Assembly (NCBI RefSeq): GCF_002217435.1
Contig: NZ_MUHF01000022.1
Coordinates: 1 to 64,000, forward strand
Direction: 5' to 3'
Length of the DNA: 64,000 nt
Origin: Flavobacterium reichenbachii
Lineage (GTDB): Bacteria; Bacteroidota; Bacteroidia; Flavobacteriales; Flavobacteriaceae
Every line of letters starts with the position of its first letter. Within the stretch, counting starts at the first letter, position 1. Both the position numbers and the translations under genes were made by a program. Below are positions 26,437-35,499 of the stretch, piece by piece. The notes beneath the pieces are model-generated. The model saw only the letters and a program-made list of their open reading frames with translations. It was not told where the DNA came from and searched no databases.

Positions 26437-27498
26437 ATGAAAAAAGGAATATTGTTTTTTGGTGCACTTGTTCTATTGATGTCTTTTACAACATTAAGTT
26501 ATAAAGATAAATTAGGAGAAAACAACTGGTTCTCAACTGTTCAGGTTGATACTTTGTTTAAAGATAGAATAAGCATACGGGCTATTTCGGTTGATAAAAA
26601 TAAGGTCTGGTATGGTGGAGATAATTCTCGTTTTGGTTATTATGATTTGGATAAAAACGAAAAATTTGAAGAACATATCTACCGCGATACACTTAAATTA
26701 GAATTTAGAAGTATTGCTCAAAATTCAAAAAGCATTTTTTTACTAAGTGTCGGCAATCCAGCATTACTTTACGAAGTCAATAAAAAGACAAATCAGTTTA
26801 AATTGGTTTATAAAGAAGTTAATTCAAAAGTTTTTTATGACAGCATGCAGTTCTGGAATGAAAAAGAAGGAATCGCAATTGGAGATCCTACAGAAGATAC
26901 TTTTTCTATTATTATAACACGAGACGGTGGAGAAAACTGGATCAAAATATTATCAGATAAACTGCCTACTAATGCAACAGGCGAAGCGGCTTTTGCAGCA
27001 AGTAATACCAATATAGTTGTAAAAGGAGATCAGACATGGCTGGTTTCAGGAGGAAAAAAAGCAAGAGTTTTTTATTCGCCTGATAAAGGAAAAACCTGGA
27101 AAGTTATAGATACTCCAATAACTCAGGGAAAAGAAATGGCCGGTATCTTTACAGCTGACTTTTATGATGAAAGACTTGGTTTTATAGCTGGAGGAGATTA
27201 TGAATTTCCAGATAAAAAAACAGATAATAAAGCCTTTACAATCGATGGTGGTAAAACATGGAGATTGGTAGGGCAGGATCAAGGGTTTGGTTACGCATCA
27301 TGTATACAATATGTTCCTGGCGGTAATGGTAAAGAATTGGTTTGTGTAGGATCTTCTGGAATACACTATTCTACAGATGGCGGAATAAGCTGGGTTCAAT
27401 TGTCTCCGGATTCTAAATTCTTTACTTTGCGATTCATTAATAAAAATACTGCAATCGCAGCTGGATATAATATAATGGCAAAATTGAATTTTAAATAA
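26437..27498 (+). CDS. Secreted BNR/YCF48-like beta-propeller protein
   Basis: 353 residues with a signal peptide (about 1-21). Sialidase-type Asp-box repeats are visible: TRDGGENWIKI, SPDKGKTWKVI, TIDGGKTWRLV and STDGGISWVQL, spaced as in a six- or seven-bladed propeller. Similar flavobacterial proteins are often labelled oxidoreductase or photosystem assembly-like, but no catalytic residue of either is visible. It acts in the periplasm or outside the cell; function unknown. Confidence 0.8.
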   Translation: MKKGILFFGALVLLMSFTTLSYKDKLGENNWFSTVQVDTLFKDRISIRAISVDKNKVWYGGDNSRFGYYDLDKNEKFEEHIYRDTLKLEFRSIAQNSKSIFLLSVGNPALLYEVNKKTNQFKLVYKEVNSKVFYDSMQFWNEKEGIAIGDPTEDTFSIIITRDGGENWIKILSDKLPTNATGEAAFAASNTNIVVKGDQTWLVSGGKKARVFYSPDKGKTWKVIDTPITQGKEMAGIFTADFYDERLGFIAGGDYEFPDKKTDNKAFTIDGGKTWRLVGQDQGFGYASCIQYVPGGNGKELVCVGSSGIHYSTDGGISWVQLSPDSKFFTLRFINKNTAIAAGYNIMAKLNFK

Positions 27499-27506
27499 AA
27501 TAATAA

Positions 27507-27546
27507 GAACCCTAAATAATAAAGTAAGTATTATTATATAGGGTTC
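27507..27546. terminator. Hairpin between convergent genes (weak terminator)
   Basis: GAACCCTA / TAGGGTTC ends with an AT-rich, partly paired interior. It lacks a T run, so the terminator call is tentative. Confidence 0.4.
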
Positions 27547-27577
27547 CTATCGCTGTTGTACTGTAAGTATAAAACGT

Positions 27578-28033
27578 TTAATCTTTATCTTTAGCCTTAT
27601 CTCGATATTGCTGCAGTAGTTTTCGATTAATATCGTCTTCTGATTTTCTAAGTTTCAATATTTTTTTTGCCGAAAGAATCTTTTTTAGATTAGACATATA
27701 CTTTTCTTTTAAAAGATATAGTTCTTTATCTGTGCTTTCCATTTGAGATAAAAGTGTAACGGCCTCTTTTTCTGTAATAGAATTGATGTTGTCATCGTCA
27801 AGTTTTCTTAGATAGGTTTTCATTTTTAAATGTCTTAATTCGAATTGTTTATCGTCATAAGCATTGTAAATAGGCCAGAATTTTTCAGCTTCTGTAGAAG
27901 TTAATTCTAGTTCGGTTGTTAAAAATGAAACTTTAAAAGCTTTAATTTTCTCTCGTTTTTCATCAGTTTTTTGACCGTAAAATGAAAAACTAAGCAGAAA
28001 GAGAATTAACGGTAGTATATTTTTAATTTTCAT
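27578..28033 (-). CDS. Periplasmic Spy/LTXXQ-like helical protein of an ECF sigma operon
   Basis: 151 residues: a signal peptide (about 1-20), then an all-helical, highly charged domain (TTELELTSTEAEKFWPIYNAYD, LSQMESTDKELYLLKEKY). The L-T-x2-E-A-x-K-F-W-P-x-Y pattern is common in flavobacterial proteins described as sensors of ECF-type sigma factors, related to Spy/CpxP. It is the third gene behind an ECF sigma factor, 14 nt after the gene for a single-pass membrane protein, so a sensory role in that circuit is likely. Confidence 0.75.
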   Translation of the reverse strand: MKIKNILPLILFLLSFSFYGQKTDEKREKIKAFKVSFLTTELELTSTEAEKFWPIYNAYDDKQFELRHLKMKTYLRKLDDDNINSITEKEAVTLLSQMESTDKELYLLKEKYMSNLKKILSAKKILKLRKSEDDINRKLLQQYRDKAKDKD

Positions 28034-28047
28034 TGTTTAAGTTTTAT

Positions 28048-28467
28048 TTATTCTGTGATTAAGCGTTCGATATTGGGATTAGAAGATAAAATATCTTCAA
28101 GAGTTTCGTTTTCGAGAGCAACATTATTATTAAGTTCCTGAATATCTTTTGTATCTAATGTCTGGATTAAATCGTATTGATTTAGATTGGATTGATACGA
28201 TAAATAATTTTCTAAAGTAGTTTCGTCAAGTTCGTTAGAAGTAGCGTTATAATTGTTTACTATAGGAATAATTAATGCAGATACTACCATTGCAGCAGCA
28301 AGCCATGTAAATGTTTTTTTACGTCTGTAAAAAGGAATTACTTTTACTTCCTTTTCTTCTTCATTTATCTTGTCGAAAACTTTTGCCGAAAAATTATCAA
28401 AGTAATGCTCTGGAGTTTTAAATCCAGAAACTATTTTTGGTTCGTTTTCTAATTTAAATTCTTTCAT
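28048..28467 (-). CDS. Putative anti-sigma factor (single-pass membrane protein)
   Basis: 139 residues. A cytoplasmic N-terminus of about 50 residues (FKTPEHYFDNFSAKVFDKINEE) is followed by basic FYRRKKTF and one membrane helix (about 52-69, WLAAAMVVSALIIPIV), then a periplasmic acidic tail. Its size, topology and position directly after an ECF sigma factor gene (33 nt gap) fit an anti-sigma factor. There is no zinc HxxxCxxC motif. Confidence 0.75.
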   Translation of the reverse strand: MKEFKLENEPKIVSGFKTPEHYFDNFSAKVFDKINEEEKEVKVIPFYRRKKTFTWLAAAMVVSALIIPIVNNYNATSNELDETTLENYLSYQSNLNQYDLIQTLDTKDIQELNNNVALENETLEDILSSNPNIERLITE

Positions 28468-28500
28468 AATACTTATAAGATTGTTTTTTTTACAAAAGGT

Positions 28501-29043
28501 TTAATTTGTTGTAACATATATTTCAATTTTTTTTACAGCATGATGATAAGATGCTTTTAGTGCGCCAACTGATGTTCCTAAGATTTCGGCAATTTCTTCG
28601 TATTTTAACTCCTCAAAATATTTCATTTTAAAAACCAATTGTTGTTTTTCTGGTAATGTAACAATGGCTTTTTGAAGTTTTATCTGAATATCATCTCCAT
28701 CAAAATAGACATCGGCTTTTAGATTATCAATGGTTTTATTCTGCAGATCTTCAGATGTTATTCCGTTTAATTTAGCTTTCTGGTTTAAAAAAGTCAAAGC
28801 TTCATTTGTAGCAATTCTGTACATCCAGGAAAAAAGTTTACTTTCTCCTTTAAAGTTTTTTAAATATTGAAATACTTTTACAAAAGTGTTCTGCAAAACA
28901 TCATCTGCATCATCATGATTCAAAACAATGTTTCGAATATGAGAATACAGCGGTTTTTGATAATCAGACAAGAGTTTTTGAAACGCGGTATTCTGCGTTT
29001 TAGGATTTAATAATTGTTGTATAAATTCCTTCTCGTCTATCAA
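28501..29043 (-). CDS. ECF-family RNA polymerase sigma factor
   Basis: 180 residues. Region 2 (LYSHIRNIVLNHDDADDVLQNTFVKVFQ, FSWMYRIATNEALTFLN) and region 4 (LPEKQQLVFKMKYFEELKYEEIAEILGTSVGALKASYHHAVKKI) are complete. The start codon appears to be TTG (MIDEKEF); no in-frame ATG lies between it and the upstream stop. It heads an operon with a membrane anti-sigma candidate and a periplasmic helical protein, a standard envelope-stress arrangement. It probably autoregulates the operon, but I did not identify its promoter motif. Confidence 0.9.
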   Translation of the reverse strand: MIDEKEFIQQLLNPKTQNTAFQKLLSDYQKPLYSHIRNIVLNHDDADDVLQNTFVKVFQYLKNFKGESKLFSWMYRIATNEALTFLNQKAKLNGITSEDLQNKTIDNLKADVYFDGDDIQIKLQKAIVTLPEKQQLVFKMKYFEELKYEEIAEILGTSVGALKASYHHAVKKIEIYVTTN

Positions 29044-29114
29044 ATTTTTTGATTTATCATGCTTCTAAAGAATTAGAATGAATTCTAGAGAAAAGGTTTA
29101 ATCAGTCTATAGGT

Positions 29115-30263
29115 TTAAAACTCAGACTGTTCTTCTTCTGTTTTTGGAGCTGCAGTAGCTGGTGTTGCAGGTTTTACCTGTGCGGGTTGTGTTTGGGGTT
29201 TGTACGCCGGTGTTGCTGCTGTTTCTACAACAGGTTCAATCACTTTTGATTTTATTGGAAAATAAATTTCAGTCATAAGTTTAGACGGACTTTTTACGTC
29301 TAATTTACTAAGTGCTAAAATTTCAAGATGTGACCAGCTTAATTCTGGTGTTAACTTTTCTTTGTTTATAAAAGAGGTTGTTTTTGTAATTGCTTCCGAA
29401 GTATGAGAATAATCACCTGTAAGCGTTGTTTTTACAGCTTCAAAACCATTTAATTTACCTGCTAGAATATCACTTCCTGCGCTGGTAGAAATTTCTTTGT
29501 TTGTAGGAAGACAAATCGAAATTTTTGCTAATCCGGTTGTAGTGTTGTAAGTATGATAAATAATGAAAGGTTTTCCGTTGGCAGATAAACCATTGGTTTC
29601 GCTGAAATGAATAAGTTTCGGAATTACAACTCTTGCATTTTTATAAACTTTCTGAATTTCGCTGGTAAAAGTTTGTTTTATATAAGGAGTTTCAGTTTTC
29701 TTTACCACTCCATTTACTTTTACAGCAAATGTTCTAGTTTCGTAATCTAGGTTTTTGTCAATATTTGCAAGACTTTTTTCGTAAATAGTTCCAATAACTT
29801 TATTAGAACCACCGTTTAAAGCGCTGTATACTTTAAATAAAAAACTCATTGTTCCTTTGGCTTTCCATGTCACTTTTGTTTTTCCGGCCAGTGTATCTTT
29901 AAATGTCCATTGTACATCAGCTTCTGTGCCGTCATATTTCATTTTTTGTTCAATGCTTTCTCCTTCTTTGGTTTTAAGCGTTATTGCATTACCATTTCCT
30001 TCAGATCCTGTCCAATAAAATGAAGCGCCATTACCACTTGTTTTATTTGGATATGTCATCTTTAGAGAAGAATCTTCCAGAGCCCAAGATTCAAAATCTT
30101 CATAATTTCTAAAATCGTTCACATAATTATATACCGAAGCTCTTGGAGAATTAATCACTTTGCTTCTTTCTACAGAAAAAATCCCTTTTTGGGTAGCGAC
30201 AAAAACGGTAAGAGCAACTAAACTTAATAATGCTAAGAGAAATAAATATTTAAGAATCTTCAT
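29115..30263 (-). CDS. SRPBCC (START-like) family protein with C-terminal GyrI-like domain
   Basis: 382 residues. An N-terminal membrane helix or signal (about 4-24) leads into an SRPBCC domain (about 30-175: RASVYNYVNDFRNYEDFESWA, VTWKAKGTMSFLFKVYSAL). The middle to C-terminal part (about 195-340) resembles GyrI/AraC-effector-binding small-molecule domains (FEAVKTTLTGDYSHTSEA). A Pro/Ala/Thr-rich tail ends it. It may bind a hydrophobic ligand; function unknown. Confidence 0.75.
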   Translation of the reverse strand: MKILKYLFLLALLSLVALTVFVATQKGIFSVERSKVINSPRASVYNYVNDFRNYEDFESWALEDSSLKMTYPNKTSGNGASFYWTGSEGNGNAITLKTKEGESIEQKMKYDGTEADVQWTFKDTLAGKTKVTWKAKGTMSFLFKVYSALNGGSNKVIGTIYEKSLANIDKNLDYETRTFAVKVNGVVKKTETPYIKQTFTSEIQKVYKNARVVIPKLIHFSETNGLSANGKPFIIYHTYNTTTGLAKISICLPTNKEISTSAGSDILAGKLNGFEAVKTTLTGDYSHTSEAITKTTSFINKEKLTPELSWSHLEILALSKLDVKSPSKLMTEIYFPIKSKVIEPVVETAATPAYKPQTQPAQVKPATPATAAPKTEEEQSEF

Positions 30264-30443
30264 TGGTAGGTTGTTTGGTGTCGTAAAGTTATAAATTTTA
30301 TTGCGAGTCTCTGCTAATCAAAAAAATTAAAATAAACTTTTTATGACACTTTTATAAATACGGACTTCAAATTAAACGTTTATGTGTTGTTTAAATTGCC
30401 AGCTTTAAAATTTACATTCAATTTAAGTAAATTAATTTAAAAA

Positions 30444-30632
30444 TTACCTTTTGAAAAAGAACTTTATCAAAAATAAAAGAGCAATAAAAAGCAGGAAAAC
30501 AAGCAATACCTTATAGTTTCCTTTGTAAAAAATTTTATGAAGTGCCAAATCTTTACGATAAGCAAATATCATAACTATTATAAAAGAGATAAGAAAACAG
30601 ACTGCAAATATTAATTGTCCTTGACTAAACAT
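30444..30632 (-). CDS. Small two-helix membrane protein (62 aa)
   Basis: Two hydrophobic segments (about 5-24, LIFAVCFLISFIIVMIFAY, and 42-58, VLLVFLLFIALLFLIKF) separated by a basic loop RKDLALHKIFYKGNYK. This layout recurs in small flavobacterial proteins. It stands alone between oppositely directed genes. Function unknown. Confidence 0.65.
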   Translation of the reverse strand: MFSQGQLIFAVCFLISFIIVMIFAYRKDLALHKIFYKGNYKVLLVFLLFIALLFLIKFFFKR

Positions 30633-30793
30633 AGTTTTAATTTTTTTTCACAAATTTAGAGAATTGTATACGAATTGCTGCTAATTTGCTATTTCATTTC
30701 AATAAATAAAATCATGAAGTAATAATGATTTAAAATAATTAGAATAATTAAAGAATTGATGTTATATTTCCATAAAAAAACTAAATATAATTT

Positions 30794-31174
30794 ATGAAAA
30801 AACAACTCGACGCCGTAACAGAATTTCACACTGCTTTTAAAATTGGCCACAGTGCGACTCCAATTGCTGATGTAGGAGCAGAGAAAAAATTACTTCGTTA
30901 TAATTTAATGAAAGAAGAAAATGATGAATATTATGAGGCAGTTCAAAATAATGATTTAGTTGAAATTGCAGATGCGCTGGGAGATATGATGTACATATTA
31001 TGCGGCACCATTATAGAACATGGTCTTCAAGATAAAATTGAAGCTGTTTTTGATGAAATTCAGCGTAGTAATATGAGTAAATTGGGAGAAGACGGGCAGC
31101 CAATATACAGAGAAGACGGAAAAGTAATGAAAGGCCCGAATTATTTTAAACCTGATTTTTCTAAACTTTTATAA
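30794..31174 (+). CDS. MazG-like all-alpha nucleoside triphosphate pyrophosphohydrolase
   Basis: 126 residues. The helical NTP-PPase motifs are visible: EENDEYYEA (ExxE) and EIADALGDMMYI (ExxD), which coordinate Mg2+. The short length and the C-terminal KVMKGPNYFKPDFSKLL match the single-domain group near phosphoribosyl-ATP pyrophosphohydrolase-like proteins. It probably removes non-canonical dNTPs in the cytoplasm. The substrate is not predictable from sequence. Confidence 0.85.
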   Translation: MKKQLDAVTEFHTAFKIGHSATPIADVGAEKKLLRYNLMKEENDEYYEAVQNNDLVEIADALGDMMYILCGTIIEHGLQDKIEAVFDEIQRSNMSKLGEDGQPIYREDGKVMKGPNYFKPDFSKLL

Positions 31175-31177
31175 TTT

Positions 31178-31322
31178 TTTTACCGCAAAGAACGCTAAGT
31201 TTTTTTTCTAAAGTTTTTGTGAAAAGACAAAGTTCGCAAAGCTTTGTCTCGAACCAGCTTTGCGAACTTTGTGTTTGTAAACATAATACCTAGATAAAAT
31301 CTTAGCGTTCTTTGCGGTAAAA
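31178..31322. repeat. Nested inverted-repeat element (dispersed flavobacterial intergenic type)
   Basis: The outer arms of 22 nt (31178-31199 and 31301-31322) are perfect inverted copies with core ACCGCAAAGAACGCTAAG. Inner arms of 17 nt (31227-31243 and 31256-31272, core CAAAGTTCGCAAAGCT) are also perfect. The whole could fold into one long hairpin. It lies between a + strand gene and the ilvE terminator, with no coding potential. Confidence 0.8.
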
Positions 31323-31346
31323 TTTCGCATTTAAGTAATCATATAA

Positions 31347-31380
31347 AAAACCCGACAACTCTAAAGCTGTCGGGTTTTGT
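31347..31380 (-). terminator. Terminator of ilvE
   Basis: AAAACCCGACA / TGTCGGGTTTT stem with flanking T/A runs. Confidence 0.85.
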
Positions 31381-31399
31381 TTTGTATATTGTCTTTTGA

Positions 31400-32470
31400 T
31401 TATTGAACTTTAACCGTCCATCCAAAAGTATCTTCTGATAATTTATTTTGAAGACTAGTTAGTTTTTCTTTTAAAAGAGAAGCATAAGAATTCTCGATTG
31501 GAGTCATTTCGTAATATTCATTCTGATAAGAGAATCCTTTGATTACACTGATAACAGCTGCAGTTCCAGCTCCAAAAATTTCTTTTAGAGATCCGTTTTT
31601 AGCTGCTTCAACTAATTCTGAAACAATAACAGGGCGAACATCTACTTTTAATCCTTCTTTTTTGGCCATTTCAAGTAAACTTTTTCTGGTAATACCATCT
31701 AAAATTCTTTCGCTTGTTGGAGCAGTCAATAAAGTATCGTTAATTCTGAAGAAAACGTTCATTGTTCCTGCTTCTTCTAATTTGGTATGTGTTGCATCAT
31801 CAGTCCAGATAACTTGTTGAAAACCATCTTTGTTGGCCAAGTTTGTTGGATAAAACTGCGCAGCGTAGTTTCCGGCAGCTTTTGCAGCACCGATTCCACC
31901 ATTTGCAGCTCTACTGTAATGCTCGGCAATAATTACTTTTACTTCGCCTCCATAATATGCTTTTGCAGGAGAAAGTAAGATCATAAATTTATATTCGTCA
32001 GACGGATTTGCAATAACACCAGGTCCTGTAGCAATCATGAAAGGACGAATGTACATACTAGCGCCGTTTCCTCTTTGAATCCAGTCTTTGTCTAATTTCA
32101 ATAATTCATTCAAACCATCCATAAAAATAGCTTCTGGTATTTCTGGCATCGCCATTCTTACTGCAGAGCTGTTAAAACGTTTGTAGTTTTCATCTGGTCT
32201 AAACAACCAAACATCATTATTGTTATCTTTATAAGCTTTCATACCTTCAAAAATAGCTTGTCCGTAATGAAAGACTTTAGAAGAAGGGTCCATTAAAATA
32301 GGAGCATAAGGCTTAATGACAGGATTTTGCCATTGTCCGTTTTTATAATCACATTCTAATAAGTGGTCTGTAAAAACAGCACCAAAGCTTAAATTTTCAA
32401 AGTCTACCTCATTTATTTTTGTAGTAGATGCTTTTAAGATTTCAATTTTGCTTGTTTGAGTTGTAAGCAT
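31400..32470 (-). CDS. ilvE: Branched-chain amino-acid aminotransferase
   Basis: 356 residues from ATG 32470 (MLTTQTSKIEIL). The longer frame begins upstream of the predicted promoter, and its 42 extra residues lack family similarity. It is a fold-type IV PLP enzyme: RPDENYKRFNSSAVRMAMP, the PLP-lysine in GIGAAKAAGNYAAQ, the EAGTMNVFF loop, and ITRKSLLEMAKKEGL. It transaminates the 2-keto acids of Leu, Ile and Val, reversibly with glutamate. It is monocistronic here. Confidence 0.95.
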   Translation of the reverse strand: MLTTQTSKIEILKASTTKINEVDFENLSFGAVFTDHLLECDYKNGQWQNPVIKPYAPILMDPSSKVFHYGQAIFEGMKAYKDNNNDVWLFRPDENYKRFNSSAVRMAMPEIPEAIFMDGLNELLKLDKDWIQRGNGASMYIRPFMIATGPGVIANPSDEYKFMILLSPAKAYYGGEVKVIIAEHYSRAANGGIGAAKAAGNYAAQFYPTNLANKDGFQQVIWTDDATHTKLEEAGTMNVFFRINDTLLTAPTSERILDGITRKSLLEMAKKEGLKVDVRPVIVSELVEAAKNGSLKEIFGAGTAAVISVIKGFSYQNEYYEMTPIENSYASLLKEKLTSLQNKLSEDTFGWTVKVQ

Positions 32471-32776
32471 AGTAATATAAGGTTTTATGAAATTTACACC
32501 ACAGTAAATGATTCTAAAGTGATGATTTGATGTTAAATAGAATTTATTAAATGCAAAATTACGTAAAAATATATAATTTGCTTGGTAAAAGTGCATTATT
32601 TCCCACCATTAACTGAGATTTATTTATCTTATAATAAAGTCAATTAATTACCTTGTTTTTATAAAGATTTTATGAAAAAACTATCTGTTTTTAAGGCTTT
32701 ACGCATTTGTTTTGATTAAATTTGACTCATAAAAGGACTTGAAAATCAATAAAAAGCTCCTATAAAATTTGAAAAA
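32471..32776. promoter_or_regulatory. Divergent control region of ilvE and mnmD
   Basis: On the minus strand TAATTTTG (32554-32561) is a good -7 element for ilvE, giving a leader of about 80 nt. No leader peptide or T-box-like structure is recognisable in that leader. On the plus strand the mnmD promoter is not clear; the region is AT-rich. Confidence 0.45.
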
Positions 32777-33442
32777 GTGGAAAGAGAAATAATTAAAACG
32801 CTAGACGGTTCAACTACAATTCATTTGAAAGAATGGGATGAATGTTATCATTCTAAACATGGAGCAATTCAGGAAGCAAAACATGTATTTATAAAGAATG
32901 GTCTGTCTTTGTTTGAGGATCGTCCTGTAAATATTCTTGAAATAGGATTTGGGACAGGTCTAAATGCTTTTATTACTTTTTTAGAAGCAAAGCAAAAAAA
33001 TCAAATCATTAATTATGTTGGAGTAGAGGCATACCCGGTAAATGCGGACGAAGTCTTAGCCATGAACTATGTTGCGGAACTTGACGCATTGGAATTTGAG
33101 AACATTTTCGCAAAAATGCATAAATGTGATTGGAATGTAAAAAACGAAATTTGCGGTCAATTCTCGTTAACCAAAAGAAAACAATTTTTTGACGAAATAG
33201 ACGATTTAGAAATTTTTGATTTGATTTACTTTGACGCCTTTGGATATCGAGTGCAGCCTGAGTTGTGGAGCACAGAAATATTTCAGAAAATGTACAATAG
33301 TTTGAAGCCAAATGGAGTCCTGGTAACTTATGCAGCCCGCGGTGTTGTTAAAAGAAGCATGATCGCTGTTGGATTTACTGTCGAAAAGCTGGCAGGACCT
33401 CCAGGAAAAAGAGAAATGTTTCGCGCCTTTAAAAAGGCTTAA
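32777..33442 (+). CDS. mnmD: MnmD-type tRNA (5-methylaminomethyl-2-thiouridine) methyltransferase
   Basis: 221 residues starting at GTG (EREIIKTLDGSTTIH); the start agrees with the family's N-terminus. The SAM motif is NILEIGFGTGLNAF, the acidic loop is VGVEAYPVN, and the catalytic-site segment is FDLIYFDAFGYRVQPELWS, ending TYAARGVVKRSMIAVGF with GPPGKREM. It corresponds to the methyltransferase half of MnmC and completes mnm5s2U34 in tRNA; the oxidase half is absent, as in stand-alone MnmD proteins. Confidence 0.92.
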   Translation: MEREIIKTLDGSTTIHLKEWDECYHSKHGAIQEAKHVFIKNGLSLFEDRPVNILEIGFGTGLNAFITFLEAKQKNQIINYVGVEAYPVNADEVLAMNYVAELDALEFENIFAKMHKCDWNVKNEICGQFSLTKRKQFFDEIDDLEIFDLIYFDAFGYRVQPELWSTEIFQKMYNSLKPNGVLVTYAARGVVKRSMIAVGFTVEKLAGPPGKREMFRAFKKA

Positions 33443-33608
33443 ATGAGTTGTTTAGAATCATTCTATATTGATTTATATGTTTTAAGAAAACGTATTCGTT
33501 GATAAAGTTTTTAAAAAAATAAGTTAAATATGGTCGTTATGTTAGTTATTTGTCTACATTTGGTGCGAGTTTAAAAATAGAGATAACCCCCGAAAATCTA
33601 ATTTTATT

Positions 33609-33806
33609 ATGTCAAAAATGATGTTTGATTACACGAAATCAATACTTGAGAGAGTAAGTTTCGATCCGATACTTTTCTGTAAAGAACTAGAAAAAGCTAT
33701 CAAAACACTGTTACCATACGAAATGGAACAACTGCAAGAATGGTTATTGAATTTTATTATCGAAAAACCAGAACTAAAACAAAGTTTACTGCTGATTAAA
33801 GTATAA
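33609..33806 (+). CDS. Small conserved-type helical protein (65 aa)
   Basis: All-helical sequence (MFDYTKSILERVSFDPILFCKELEKAIKTLLPYEMEQLQEWL) with no signal or membrane helix. It has its own strong terminator immediately at the stop codon. I believe similar small proteins occur across flavobacteria but assign no function. Confidence 0.7.
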   Translation: MSKMMFDYTKSILERVSFDPILFCKELEKAIKTLLPYEMEQLQEWLLNFIIEKPELKQSLLLIKV

Positions 33807-33836
33807 AAAAAGGAGCCAAATTGGCTCCTTTTTTAT
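33806..33836. terminator. Bidirectional terminator between the small gene and oxyR
   Basis: AAAAAGGAGCCAA / TTGGCTCCTTTTTT; a compact stem shared by convergent genes. Confidence 0.9.
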
Positions 33837-34780
33837 TATGATTTCTTTTGCAGCGGACTAATGATCTGCACATTCTGAAAAACAATTGCTCCTTTTACAA
33901 CTCCGGCGATTGTAGATCGGATGGCGTCGATGATCTGCATTTTTAATTCGCTCTTTGGGTAAATTAAACTTACTTCTCGGGCGGGTTTTGGTTCCTTAAA
34001 GTTTCGTAATTTCAGTTTGTCTGATTCTTTTAAGTCTAAAGTGTGCAAGTACGGAAGTAACGTTGTGCCTAAACCTTCGTCTGCCAATTTTATTAAAGTT
34101 TCGAAACTACCGCTTTGAATCTGAAAATTGTTCTGATCACTATCTGAACCATTTTTACATAAATTCAAAATCCCATCTCTAAAACAATGTCCGTCCTGTA
34201 ATAGGAGAATTTCATTCAGATTTAAATCTGAAACTTCAATCTCCTGTTTCTGAAAACTTGCATGATGTTCTGGTATATAGGCTACAAATGGCTCAAAATA
34301 CAGTACAATTTCTTTTATTTTTTCATCTTCCAGCGGTGTTGCTGCAATGGCTGCATCGAGATGACCGTTTTTTAATTTTAGAATAATTTCATCGGTATTA
34401 AGCTCTTCTATTAGAAGTTTTACTTTTGGATATTTCTTAATGAAATTATTTAAAAACATTGGTAACAGCGTTGGCATAATAGTCGGAATGATACCTAAGC
34501 GAAATTCACCGCCTATAAAACCCTTTTGCTGTTCTACAATATCTTTTATTCTGTCGGCTTCGTTTACAATGTTTTTAGCCTGGTTTACAATTTTTTGTCC
34601 AATATCTGTAAGCTGAATTGGTTTTTTACTTCTGTCAAAAATTAGAATGCTTAATTCCTCTTCTATTTTTTGAATCTGCATACTTAAAGTGGGCTGAGTA
34701 ACAAAACATTTTTCGGCAGCGAGTGTAAAATTTTTATGTTCTGCAACAGCTAACACATATTGTAATTGGGTTATTGTCAT
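33836..34780 (-). CDS. oxyR: LysR-type hydrogen-peroxide sensor OxyR
   Basis: 314 residues. The N-terminal LysR HTH (MTITQLQYVLAVAEHKNFTLAAEKCFVTQPTLSMQIQKIEEEL) is followed by the substrate-binding-like sensor. The redox switch cysteines are both present in GHCFRDGILNLC, matching the peroxidatic and resolving cysteines of OxyR. It is divergent from dps, a classic OxyR target, 107 nt away. Confidence 0.95.
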   Translation of the reverse strand: MTITQLQYVLAVAEHKNFTLAAEKCFVTQPTLSMQIQKIEEELSILIFDRSKKPIQLTDIGQKIVNQAKNIVNEADRIKDIVEQQKGFIGGEFRLGIIPTIMPTLLPMFLNNFIKKYPKVKLLIEELNTDEIILKLKNGHLDAAIAATPLEDEKIKEIVLYFEPFVAYIPEHHASFQKQEIEVSDLNLNEILLLQDGHCFRDGILNLCKNGSDSDQNNFQIQSGSFETLIKLADEGLGTTLLPYLHTLDLKESDKLKLRNFKEPKPAREVSLIYPKSELKMQIIDAIRSTIAGVVKGAIVFQNVQIISPLQKKS

Positions 34781-34800
34781 ATTGATAGTAATTTTTGATG

Positions 34801-34860
34801 CAAAAATAAGAAAATATAATTTTTATTTATATAAAATTTTAAAAACTTGCTCTAGATTTG
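34801..34860. promoter_or_regulatory. Divergent -7 elements of oxyR and dps
   Basis: Minus strand TATTTTTG (34801-34808) for oxyR; plus strand TAGATTTG (34853-34860) for dps. Neither has a clear TTG at -33. For dps this is compatible with dependence on an activator such as OxyR, whose site would then lie in the AT-rich 34810-34850 stretch. That dependence is inferred. Confidence 0.5.
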
Positions 34861-34887
34861 TAGTAAATTAGTGTAAAAATCAAGATT

Positions 34888-35367
34888 ATGAAAACAAATA
34901 TTTTAGGATTACCAGTTAAAGAATCAGAATTATTAGTAAAAGAATTAAATGTATTATTATCCAATTTTCAAGTATATTATCAAAATTTAAGAGGAATTCA
35001 TTGGAACATTCGCGGTAAGCGTTTCTTTGATCTTCATGTGAAATTTGAAGAATTATATACTGATGCACAGTTAAAAATAGATATGATTGCCGAAAGAGTT
35101 TTGACTATTGGAGGAACTCCATTACATACATTCGAAGATTATATTAAACACAATAAATTGGCAGTAGGAAAAAATATCTCGAACGATGAAAAAGCAGTGC
35201 AGTTAATTGTGAATTCTTTGTCGGATTTATTGAAGATTGAAAGAGAAATTTTGAATAAATCGGATGAAATTAACGATGAAGGTACAAATTCTATGATGAG
35301 TGATTTTATTTCGGAGCAGGAAAAAACAATTTGGATGATGAATGCATGGTTAGAAGAAACTCTGTAA
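34888..35367 (+). CDS. dps: Dps-family ferritin-like DNA-protection protein
   Basis: 159 residues forming a four-helix ferritin-like fold. The inter-subunit ferroxidase site is visible: HWNIRGKRFFDLHVKFEELY (His, His, Glu) and the following LKIDMIAERVLTIGG. It oxidises iron with H2O2 and stores it in a dodecameric shell, protecting DNA. The N-terminus has few Lys residues, so direct DNA binding may be weak. Confidence 0.95.
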   Translation: MKTNILGLPVKESELLVKELNVLLSNFQVYYQNLRGIHWNIRGKRFFDLHVKFEELYTDAQLKIDMIAERVLTIGGTPLHTFEDYIKHNKLAVGKNISNDEKAVQLIVNSLSDLLKIEREILNKSDEINDEGTNSMMSDFISEQEKTIWMMNAWLEETL

Positions 35368-35387
35368 TGATCTGTTTATAAAATACT

Positions 35388-35428
35388 TAAAATCAGAATA
35401 ATGAAACATCATTATTCTGATTTTTTAT
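35388..35428 (+). terminator. Terminator of dps
   Basis: AAATCAGAATAATG / CATTATTCTGATTT with a 6-nt loop, then T run. Confidence 0.9.
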
Positions 35429-35499
35429 TTTTGTTAAATTTCTATAAAATTTTTCGTCTGGAGCTTTGATTCTATTTCTTTAACACTATTTTTGCCTCA

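Noticed and set aside
32471..32596. Longer N-terminus of the branched-chain aminotransferase
   Set aside because: The added segment contains the predicted -7 element and lacks similarity to the family.
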